A model generated the notes under the pieces. It did no database searches, was not told where the DNA came from, and worked only from the letters and a program-made list of their open reading frames with translations. From Micromonospora chalcea (GTDB lineage: Bacteria; Actinomycetota; Actinomycetes; Mycobacteriales; Micromonosporaceae): a stretch of 64,000 nt of DNA. The DNA is taken from positions 1-64,000 of the forward strand of contig NZ_MAGP01000110.1 of NCBI RefSeq assembly GCF_002926165.1, given 5' to 3'. A program made the position numbers and the translations under genes. Position 1 is the stretch's first letter. Each line of letters starts with the position of its first letter. Positions 1 through 7,021 of the stretch are shown piece by piece.

Positions 1-74
1 CGCCCCGACCCCGCACGTCGTTACCGCGAACCGCAACCGCACCGCCCCCGTGCCCCCTCACGAAGGCGACCGCC

Positions 75-2432
75 GTGCCCGTCCCTCCTCCCGCCGGTCC
101 CCGTCGGCGGCCACCCCTGCCCGATGTCGCCGTGTCGCTCACCGGCGCGGTCTTTCTCCTGGCGGGCGTCGCCGGGCTCCTACCCGGTCCGGCCGCGACC
201 GCGCTCGCCGTCGCCGGTGGATCCGCGCTCGCCTGTGTCCGGCTCGCCTGGCTGGCCGGTGGAGCGCTGCCCGCTCCGAGCGACCTCGCCCCGAACGCGC
301 CGCCGACCGTCGACGCCCGAACCGCCGAATCACCAGCCCGGAGCGCCGAAACCGGCCCACCCGAGCGCCGGGACGCACTCGCGGCGGGCGTGACGACCGG
401 GCGGCAGGCGCGCCGGGTCGCGTTGTCCCGCCGGGTCGCCGCGATCCTCGACGCCGCCGTCCTGGTCGCCGGGCTCTCCGTGGCGGTGCTGCCGCTGAGT
501 GATCCCGCGTACCGGCTGCCGATCGCGCTGACCGGGCTGTGCCTCACCGCGCCGCTGTACGTGACGGCGCTGCTGCGCCTGCCCGGCCGGTCCCGGCTGT
601 CCGGGCCCGAGCTGGTACGCCGTACCGTCGACGTGCTCGCGCTCGGCGTCAGCCTGGTCTTCGCCGGCTGGATGCTGCTGCCGGGCGGCCCGGTCCCGGC
701 CGCCGCCGGGATCGCCGCGTCGGGCGGTGCGGTGGTGCTGGCCGTGCTCGTGGTGGTGGCCCTCGCCGAACGTCACCGCCGGCCGGGCGCCGCACGCTGT
801 CACGCCGGGGCCGCGCTGACGCTCGGCGGGCTGACGCTGCTTGTGGTGCTGCTGGCGTACGGCGCGCCGGACCGGGCGCTGCCGGTTGTCGCGGCGCCGC
901 TGCTGGCGGGGGCGCTGCTGCCGGTCGCGGGCCTCCGGCGTGCCTGGGCCGGGGAGCGGCCGGACCGGGACGTGGCGCCGGCCGCCTGGCCCCGCCTCAC
1001 CGCGCCGGCCGGGATCGCCGCGCTGGCCGCCGGTGTCCATCTGTGCGTGGTGGGGGAGTTCAGCACTGGCGCGATGGCCCTGGGCCTGACGGTCGTTCCG
1101 CCGATCATGGTGGGTGAGCTGCTCGCCGCCGCGGACCAGCGTCGCCGGGTGCAACGACTGGCGGCCCGGGAGGCGTGGCTGCGGCGCCGGCTCGGGCCTG
1201 ATGCCCGGGCCGTCGAGCCCGCGCCGCTGACGCGCGCGGATCTGGTCCGGGCGTTGGCGCAGCGCAGCGGTGGCGCCCTGCTCGTGGTCGACCTGCACGG
1301 CGAGGGCGCGGCCGTGCCGGAGGGGCCGGTGCTCACCGAGGTCGCGCGCCGGCTCCGAGTCGGCGTCGAGGCGCACGACCTGGTCGCCCGGCTGGGCGAC
1401 ACCGAGTACGCGGTCCTCACCGATGTCGGGCCGGTGCTGGCGTACGCGCTCGGCACCCGGCTGCTGGCGGCGCTGACCGAGCCGTACCCGCGGCCGGGCG
1501 GGGTGGCCCGGGTGCGGGTGAGCGTCGGGCTGGCCGAGACCGGAGGCGGCGAGCCGGAGGACGTGCTGCGTCAGGCCGACCTGGCCCGCCGCCGGGCGGT
1601 GCAGCTCGGCCGGGACCGGGTCGAGTGGTACGACGCCTACCTGGAGGAGCAACTGGTCCGGCGCCTGGATCTGGAACGGGAGCTGCCCGGCGCGGTGGCG
1701 CGCGGTGAGCTGGACCTGGTCTACCAGCCGGTGGTGGCGCTCGCGGAGCGGACACCGGTCGGCACCGAGGCGTTGCTGCGCTGGCGCAGTCCCACGCTGG
1801 GCACCGTGCTGCCGGCGGAGTTGCTGCCGGTGGCGGCCGACCTCGACCTGGTCGGCGAGATCGGGCGGTGGGTCGTGGACCGGGCCTGCCGCCAGCTCGC
1901 CGCGTGGTCGGGGAGCGGCCGGGAGCTGTGGATGGCTGTCAACGTGACGCCGCGTGAGCTGGCCGCGCCGGACTTCGTGGCGCGTACGGCGACCGCGCTG
2001 GCCGCGTACGACGTGTCGCCGGAGCGGCTGGTGGTGGAGGTGGCCGAGCCGGGGGTGGGCGCCGAGTTGTCCACCGTGGTGGCCCGGCTCGCCGGTCTCC
2101 GCTCGATCGGCGTGCGGACCGCGCTCGACGACTTCCGCGCCGAGCACGCCTCGCTCGCCCAGCTTCGCCGCCTGCCGATCGACCTGCTCAAGGTGGGTCC
2201 GCATCTGGTCCGGCCGGGTGGGGACGGGCAGCGTCCGCTCATCGACGTGGTGGCGAACCTGGCCGACCGGCTCGGGGTCGAGTTGGTGGTCGAGGAGCTG
2301 GAGTCGGAGGGCCAGGTGGCGGGCGCGCGCCGGGCCGGCTGCCGGTACGGGCAGGGCTTCGCGCTGGCCCGCCCGGCGACCGCCGAGCGGGTCGAGGCGT
2401 GGTTCGAGGAGTTCCCCTCCGCCGCCCGCTGA
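75..2432 (+). CDS. Membrane GGDEF/EAL-like protein with degenerate GGDEF site
   Basis: A 785-residue protein. The N-terminal ~350 residues hold many hydrophobic, probably membrane-spanning segments. A GGDEF-like domain follows (about residues 375-520) and then an EAL-like domain (about 535-780). The GGDEF signature is replaced by LGDTEY near residue 440, so diguanylate cyclase activity is unlikely. The EAL domain keeps EALLRW (about residue 565), VNVTPREL, a DD pair, the Lys after IDLL and YGQGF, but the usual DDFGxGYSSL loop reads DDFRAEHASL. It may be a weak phosphodiesterase or a non-catalytic c-di-GMP or protein-binding module. The GTG start at 75 is the first available; the true start could be further in. 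The gene ends convergent with the LacI gene. A better preserved paralogue lies at 16113-18560. Confidence 0.85.
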   Translation: MPVPPPAGPRRRPPLPDVAVSLTGAVFLLAGVAGLLPGPAATALAVAGGSALACVRLAWLAGGALPAPSDLAPNAPPTVDARTAESPARSAETGPPERRDALAAGVTTGRQARRVALSRRVAAILDAAVLVAGLSVAVLPLSDPAYRLPIALTGLCLTAPLYVTALLRLPGRSRLSGPELVRRTVDVLALGVSLVFAGWMLLPGGPVPAAAGIAASGGAVVLAVLVVVALAERHRRPGAARCHAGAALTLGGLTLLVVLLAYGAPDRALPVVAAPLLAGALLPVAGLRRAWAGERPDRDVAPAAWPRLTAPAGIAALAAGVHLCVVGEFSTGAMALGLTVVPPIMVGELLAAADQRRRVQRLAAREAWLRRRLGPDARAVEPAPLTRADLVRALAQRSGGALLVVDLHGEGAAVPEGPVLTEVARRLRVGVEAHDLVARLGDTEYAVLTDVGPVLAYALGTRLLAALTEPYPRPGGVARVRVSVGLAETGGGEPEDVLRQADLARRRAVQLGRDRVEWYDAYLEEQLVRRLDLERELPGAVARGELDLVYQPVVALAERTPVGTEALLRWRSPTLGTVLPAELLPVAADLDLVGEIGRWVVDRACRQLAAWSGSGRELWMAVNVTPRELAAPDFVARTATALAAYDVSPERLVVEVAEPGVGAELSTVVARLAGLRSIGVRTALDDFRAEHASLAQLRRLPIDLLKVGPHLVRPGGDGQRPLIDVVANLADRLGVELVVEELESEGQVAGARRAGCRYGQGFALARPATAERVEAWFEEFPSAAR

Positions 2433-2433
2433 G

Positions 2434-2447
2434 CTGAACCGGTTCAG
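2434..2447. promoter_or_regulatory. Perfect 14-bp palindrome, possible LacI operator
   Basis: CTGAACCGGTTCAG is a perfect dyad with a central CG, the usual shape of a LacI-family operator. It begins 2 bp after the stop of the upstream gene and overlaps the LacI stop codon. Its right half, GGTTCAG, recurs at 3615-3621 and 3751-3757 upstream of the ABC operon. A role as an auxiliary operator at the end of the repressor gene is inference. Confidence 0.4.
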
Positions 2448-3469
2448 CGTTCTGTCGTACGAGGTGGGGCCGTGCTGCCGCGCGGCGTGAGGTGCGCGGT
2501 CTCGTCCTGGACCACGGCGGCCGGCTCACCCGCGATCACGGCGAGGAGCTGCCGGTCGGCGTGCGCGCCGTACGCCGGGATGTCCCGGCCCAGCGCGGTC
2601 AGCGGCGGGTGCACCAGCCGGCAGAGCGGCGAGTCGTCCCAGGCCACGATGGACAGGTCGCCGGGGACGGCCAGGCCCATCTCCTGGGCCACCGAGAGCC
2701 CGGCGATCGCCATCACGTCGTTGTCGTAGATCACCGCGGTGGGGCGGGCGGCGGAGCTGAGCAGCCGGCGGGTCGCCCGCGCGCCCTCCTCGCCGGTGTA
2801 GTCGGACCAGACCGTCTGCGCCTCCTCCAGCCCGAGCCGCCGGCACACGCCGGTGAACGCCTCGGTGCGGATCTCGGTGTGCAGCAGCGAGTGCAGCCCG
2901 CCGACCCGGGCGATGCGCCGGTGGCCGAGCGCGACCAGGTACTCCACCGTCTCGACCAGCGCCGCCGCGTCGTCGGCCCAGACGCTCGCGAGGCCGCCGG
3001 TGCGGCCGGGGCCGCCGATCACCACCGCCGGCAGTTGCAGCTCCTCCAGCGCCGGCACCCGCCGGTCGTCGGTGCGCAGGTCGCAGACGAGCACGCCGTC
3101 GACCCGGCGTTCGGCCCACCACCGCCGGTAGACCGCGATCTCGGCGTCCTGGTCGCTGACCACCTGGAGTGTGAGCGCGTACGAGCGGGCCGACAGCTCG
3201 GCCTCGACGCCGCTGATCAGCTCCATGAAGAACGGCTCGATGCCGAGTATCCGGGCGGGGCGGCACAGCGCCAGCCCGACCGCCTTGGCGGTCGCACCGG
3301 ACAACGCGCGGGCGGCGCTGCTGGGCCGGAACCCGATCTCGGCGGCGATCGCGAGGATGCGCTGGCGGGTCGCCTCGGAGACGCCGGGCTGGCCGTTGAG
3401 CGCGTACGACACCGCGCCCTTGGAGACCCCGGCGCGCCGGGCGACGTCGGCGATGGTCGGCCGCTTCAC
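2444..3469 (-). CDS. LacI-family transcriptional regulator
   Basis: A 341-residue repressor of usual LacI length. The N-terminal DNA-binding segment begins TIADVARRAGVSKGAVSYAL, followed by the hinge region and a periplasmic-binding-protein-like effector domain. The start is GTG at 3469, supported by GGAGGAA (minus strand, 3477-3483) 7 nt upstream. It is divergent from the sugar ABC importer and beta-mannosidase genes, so it most likely represses that operon and responds to a mannoside or related sugar. The effector is inferred from context only. Confidence 0.93.
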   Translation of the reverse strand: MKRPTIADVARRAGVSKGAVSYALNGQPGVSEATRQRILAIAAEIGFRPSSAARALSGATAKAVGLALCRPARILGIEPFFMELISGVEAELSARSYALTLQVVSDQDAEIAVYRRWWAERRVDGVLVCDLRTDDRRVPALEELQLPAVVIGGPGRTGGLASVWADDAAALVETVEYLVALGHRRIARVGGLHSLLHTEIRTEAFTGVCRRLGLEEAQTVWSDYTGEEGARATRRLLSSAARPTAVIYDNDVMAIAGLSVAQEMGLAVPGDLSIVAWDDSPLCRLVHPPLTALGRDIPAYGAHADRQLLAVIAGEPAAVVQDETAHLTPRGSTAPPRTTER

Positions 3470-3675
3470 CGGAGCGTTCCTCCACTGTGTCCGGCCCTCG
3501 CGGGCGCTTCCGGTCGCCGGATCACCGGCGTCTGGTGACGCTACTGCACGCGGTGCCGGGTCCGGGTGCCGCGGGCGGCATCGGTGGACCGCATCCGGCG
3601 GCAGTCGCTTGTGCGGTTCAGCTTAGAGCGCGGACCCGACGAGACCGCCCGCAGCGTGGTCGTGAGCGGCGGCGA

Positions 3676-3702
3676 GGTTACCGGATCGGCACATCGGTAA
3701 CC
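3676..3702. promoter_or_regulatory. Inverted repeat upstream of ABC importer promoter
   Basis: GGTTACCG and CGGTAACC form 8-bp arms with an 11-nt spacer. The repeat ends 5 bp before the -35 element at 3708 and lies in the divergent region between the LacI gene and the importer operon. It could bind an activator or be part of the LacI gene promoter. It is not related to the GGTTCAG half-sites. Confidence 0.3.
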
Positions 3703-3707
3703 GGCCG

Positions 3708-3736
3708 TTGACAGTCGTGAATGGGAACCGTACGGT
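3708..3736 (+). promoter_or_regulatory. Sigma-70-type promoter of the sugar ABC operon
   Basis: TTGACA (3708-3713) is the consensus -35 hexamer. After 17 bp comes TACGGT (3731-3736), which fits the TAnnnT -10 pattern of vegetative actinobacterial promoters. Transcription would begin near 3743, next to the operator-like site at 3744-3757. Confidence 0.6.
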
Positions 3737-3743
3737 GGCGTCA

Positions 3744-3757
3744 CTTATCCGGTTCAG
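3744..3757. promoter_or_regulatory. Imperfect LacI operator at the predicted start site
   Basis: CTTATCCGGTTCAG matches the palindrome at 2434-2447 at 12 of 14 positions and keeps the central CCGG. It lies just after the -10 element, where a bound repressor would block initiation. A weaker third copy sharing only GGTTCAG lies at 3608-3621. Confidence 0.45.
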
Positions 3758-3775
3758 TCAACGTCTCTCGATATT

Positions 3776-3789
3776 CGGGAGCGTTCCCA
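3776..3789. promoter_or_regulatory. CebR-like box in the leader of the ABC operon
   Basis: CGGGAGCGTTCCCA matches the CebR/CelR-type operator TGGGAGCGCTCCCA, known from actinobacterial cellulose and cello-oligosaccharide genes, at 12 of 14 positions. It lies about 20 bp before the ATG of the binding protein. It could be the true site of the local LacI protein or of a CebR-type regulator encoded elsewhere. Confidence 0.35.
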
Positions 3790-3808
3790 TTTCGGCGCGG
3801 AGGATGAG

Positions 3809-5092
3809 ATGAGACGGTCCTGGACGCACCTGGCGCGGGTGACCGCCGTCGGTGCCGTCAGCCTGGTCATGATCGCCGCCTGCAGCGGCCGGAGCACCAC
3901 CGGCGGCTCCGACCCGGCCGGTGGTCAGGTCACGCTGAAAATCAACTTCTGGGGCGACTTCGGGCTCCAGGACCTCAAGGCCAGGTACGAGGCCGAACAT
4001 CCGAACGTCAAGATCCAGCTCAACTCGGGCGAGTACAACGCCCAGCACGAGGACCTGCAGAAGAAGCTCGTCGCGGGCAACGGCGCGCCGGACATCGCGG
4101 CGATCGACGAGGGCTTCATGGTCCAGTTCCGAAGCCAGTCCGACAAGTTCGTCAACCTGCTCGACAAGGGCGCCGGCTCGTACGAGAGCAAGTACCTGCC
4201 CTGGAAGTGGAAGCAGTCGCTGTCGGCGGACGGCAAGACGCAGATCGGCCTCGGCACCGACGTCGGCGGCCTGGCCATGTGCTACCGCACCGACCTGTTC
4301 AAGGCCGCCGGCCTGCCCACCGAACGCGACCAGGTGTCAGCGCTCTGGCCCACCTGGGACAGGTTCATCGAGGTCGGCCAGCAGTACACCACCACGACGA
4401 AGAAGAAGTTCATCGACGCCGGCACCAACCTGTTCAACCCGATCCTCGGTCAGCAGCCGGTCGGGTTCTACGACGAGCAGGACCAGCTCCGGATGGAGCA
4501 GGGCCCGAAGGTCGCGTTCGACTACACGGTCAAGGCCGTCGGCGCCGGGCTCTCGGCGAACCTGGTCAGCTTCCAGGCCGACTGGGACAAGGGCTTCACC
4601 AGCGGCGCGTTCGCGGTGCTCGCCTGCCCGGCCTGGATGCTCGGCCACATCAAGGACACCGCGCCCGGCACCGAGGGCAAGTGGGACATCGCCGCGGTAC
4701 CGGGTGGCGGCGGCAACTGGGGCGGATCGTTCCTGACGTTGCCGAAGCAGGGCAAGAACGTCGACGAGGCGTACAAGCTGCTGACCTGGCTGGTCGCGCC
4801 GGAGCAGCAGATCGAGATCTTCAAGAAGGTCGGCAACCTGCCGTCGCAGCCGGCGCTCTACACCGACCCGGCCATCGCCGACTTCAAGAACCCGTTCTTC
4901 AACGACGCCCCGGTCGGCCAGATCTTCCCGAAGATGGCGCAGGGCCTCACCCCGCAGTACCTGGGCCGCAAGAACGGCCCGACCCGGGTGGCGGTGGAGA
5001 ACGTGATCCGGCGGGTGGAGAACAAGTCGCTCAAGTCCGACGCCGCCTGGAACCAGGCGGTCAAGGAGGCCGAGAAGGCCGCGAAGTCCTGA
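3809..5092 (+). CDS. Sugar ABC transporter substrate-binding lipoprotein
   Basis: A 427-residue family 1 extracellular solute-binding protein. The N-terminus is a lipoprotein signal: positively charged start, hydrophobic core, then a lipobox ending IAAC near residue 26, so the mature protein is anchored to the outer face of the membrane. The body follows the sugar-binding pattern (KINFWGDFGLQDLKARYEAE, later a WDKGFTSGAFAV segment). GGAGGA at 3799-3804 supports the ATG. It is the first gene of the importer operon that ends in a beta-mannosidase, so the ligand is probably a manno-oligosaccharide. No ATPase gene is present; such importers often share MsiK, encoded elsewhere. Confidence 0.93.
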   Translation: MRRSWTHLARVTAVGAVSLVMIAACSGRSTTGGSDPAGGQVTLKINFWGDFGLQDLKARYEAEHPNVKIQLNSGEYNAQHEDLQKKLVAGNGAPDIAAIDEGFMVQFRSQSDKFVNLLDKGAGSYESKYLPWKWKQSLSADGKTQIGLGTDVGGLAMCYRTDLFKAAGLPTERDQVSALWPTWDRFIEVGQQYTTTTKKKFIDAGTNLFNPILGQQPVGFYDEQDQLRMEQGPKVAFDYTVKAVGAGLSANLVSFQADWDKGFTSGAFAVLACPAWMLGHIKDTAPGTEGKWDIAAVPGGGGNWGGSFLTLPKQGKNVDEAYKLLTWLVAPEQQIEIFKKVGNLPSQPALYTDPAIADFKNPFFNDAPVGQIFPKMAQGLTPQYLGRKNGPTRVAVENVIRRVENKSLKSDAAWNQAVKEAEKAAKS

Positions 5093-5162
5093 CGTGTCAG
5101 CGGTGACGGGGCGGCCCGGCCCGCCCCGTCACCGTCCGATCTCCCGGCCCTGGAGTGAACAG

Positions 5163-6164
5163 ATGTCCAGCACCCGTGCCGCACCGCCCCGCCGCCCACC
5201 CGCGCCGCAGGGCGGCAGTGCCGGCGACCGGCGGATGACCTGGCGCGACCGGCTGTACCGCTTCGACATGCGCTACATGCCGTACCTGATGATCGCGCCG
5301 TTCTTCCTGCTCTTCCTCGTGTTCGGGCTGTTCCCGCTGCTGTTCAACGCGGTCGTGTCGCTGCGCAACTACCGCCTGGACGACCCGACGCTGCCGTACT
5401 GGGCGGGCCTGGAGAACTTCAGCCGCCTGATCGCCGACGAGGACTTCTGGAACGCCCTTTACAACACGTTCGGCATCTTCCTGCTCTCCACAGTGCCGCA
5501 ACTGCTGCTCGCGCTGCTCGTCGCGTCGCTGCTCAACCGGAAGCTGCGGGCGCAGACCTGGTGGCGGGTGGGTGTCCTGCTGCCGTACGTGACACCGATC
5601 GTGGCCTCGACGATGGTGTTCAGCGTCTTCTTCTCCCGCGACTTCGGCATGGCCAACTGGGTGCTCGGCCTGCTCGGCATCGGCGGTGCGGACGACCCGA
5701 TCGACTGGCGGGCCGGCAAGCTCCAGGCCTGGATCGCCATCGCCACCATGGTCAACTGGAAGTGGATCGGCTACAACGCGCTGCTCTACCTGGCCGCCAT
5801 GCAGTCCATCCCGCGCGACGTCTACGAGGCCGCCGCCATCGACGGCGCCGGGCAGTGGAAGCAGCTCTGGCGGATAACCGTGCCGATGATCCAACCGGTG
5901 GTCCTGTTCACAGTCATCCTCTCCACCATCGGCGGGTTGCAGTTGTTCACCGAGCCGATGCTGTTCGACCCGAACGCGCAGGCCGCGACCGGCGGGCCGG
6001 ACGGTGAATGGCAGACCATCGCCCAGCTCATCTACAAGGTCGGCTGGAAGGACCTCAACCTCGGCTACGCCGCCGCCATGTCCTGGGCGTTGTTCCTGAT
6101 CATCCTGATCGTGGCCGGCCTCAACTACCTGCTGACCAACCGACTCTCCGGAGGCCGCCGGTGA
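5163..6164 (+). CDS. Sugar ABC transporter permease, MalF type
   Basis: About 333 residues, with six or so membrane segments starting at PYLMIAPFFLLFL. The cytoplasmic EAA loop, which docks the ATPase, reads EAAAIDGAGQWKQLWRITVP. I chose ATG 5163, preceded by GGAG at 5152-5155. The frame is also open from GTG 5094, but that would add a Pro/Arg-rich tail with no Shine-Dalgarno sequence. It pairs with the next gene, which overlaps it by 4 bp, to form the membrane channel. Confidence 0.92.
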   Translation: MSSTRAAPPRRPPAPQGGSAGDRRMTWRDRLYRFDMRYMPYLMIAPFFLLFLVFGLFPLLFNAVVSLRNYRLDDPTLPYWAGLENFSRLIADEDFWNALYNTFGIFLLSTVPQLLLALLVASLLNRKLRAQTWWRVGVLLPYVTPIVASTMVFSVFFSRDFGMANWVLGLLGIGGADDPIDWRAGKLQAWIAIATMVNWKWIGYNALLYLAAMQSIPRDVYEAAAIDGAGQWKQLWRITVPMIQPVVLFTVILSTIGGLQLFTEPMLFDPNAQAATGGPDGEWQTIAQLIYKVGWKDLNLGYAAAMSWALFLIILIVAGLNYLLTNRLSGGRR

Positions 6165-7021
6165 CGACCCGACGTGTGGTGGCCCGGGCCCCGCAGGACA
6201 CCCCGGCCGGGCTCTGGACCTACCTGCTGCTCGCGGTCAGCATGCTGTTCGCCGCGTTCCCGCTCTACTGGATGTTCGTCATCGCCACCAGTGACGACGA
6301 GGCGCTGGCGAAGCTGCCGCCCGCGGTGATCCCCGGCGACCGGTTCCTGACGAACGTCGAGGAGGTCTTCTCCCTCCAGGACGTCTACTTCGCCGCGTCG
6401 CTGATCAACAGCGTCATCGTCTCGGTGGTGGTGACCGCCTCGGTGCTGTTCTTCTGCTCGCTGGCCGGCTTCGCGTTCGCCAAGCTGCGCTTCCGGGGCA
6501 GCCGCGCGCTGATGCTGTTCGTGGTGCTCACGCTCACCGTGCCCAACCAGCTCGGCATCGTGGCGCTCTACATCGTGATGGGCAGGCTCGGCTGGAACGG
6601 CACGCTGCTCGCGGTCATCGCGCCCGGCCTGGTCACCGCGTTCGGCGTGTTCTACATGCGGCAGTTCATCCTGAACACCGTCCCGGACGAGCTGATCGAG
6701 TCGGCCCGGGTCGACGGCGCCACGACCATGCGGGTGTACGCGACGATCGTGCTCCCCGCGATCCGCCCGGCGCTGGCGGTGCTCGGCCTGCTCACGTTCG
6801 TGGCCACCTGGAACGACTTCCAGTGGCCGCTCATCACGCTCAGCGGCACCGACTACCCGACGTCGATGGTGGCGGTCTCCGACCTCGCAAGCGGCAACTA
6901 CGTGATCTACCGGCGGGTGCTCGCTGGTGCGTTCATCGCCACCGTGCCCCTGCTGGTCATGCTGTTCATCGGTGGACGTCAGATCGTCCGCGGAATCATG
7001 GAAGGCGCGGTGAAGTCGTGA
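6161..7021 (+). CDS. Sugar ABC transporter permease, MalG type
   Basis: About 286 residues with six predicted membrane segments. The EAA loop is ESARVDGATTMRVYATIVLP. The GTG start at 6161 overlaps the stop of the previous permease (GTGA) and has GGAGG at 6150-6154, so the two are translationally coupled. The frame stays open upstream, but that part overlaps the MalF gene and is not coding. It forms the second half of the import channel. Confidence 0.92.
   Translation: MTTRRVVARAPQDTPAGLWTYLLLAVSMLFAAFPLYWMFVIATSDDEALAKLPPAVIPGDRFLTNVEEVFSLQDVYFAASLINSVIVSVVVTASVLFFCSLAGFAFAKLRFRGSRALMLFVVLTLTVPNQLGIVALYIVMGRLGWNGTLLAVIAPGLVTAFGVFYMRQFILNTVPDELIESARVDGATTMRVYATIVLPAIRPALAVLGLLTFVATWNDFQWPLITLSGTDYPTSMVAVSDLASGNYVIYRRVLAGAFIATVPLLVMLFIGGRQIVRGIMEGAVKS

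Noticed and set aside
330..2204. Long antisense ORF opposite the first GGDEF/EAL gene
   Set aside because: High GC content makes all frames open. The translation is Arg/Gln/His-rich without any domain, while the plus strand encodes recognisable domains.
5094..5162. Upstream start for the MalF-type permease
   Set aside because: No ribosome binding site and a Pro/Arg-rich extension. ATG 5163 has GGAG and a normal N-terminus.
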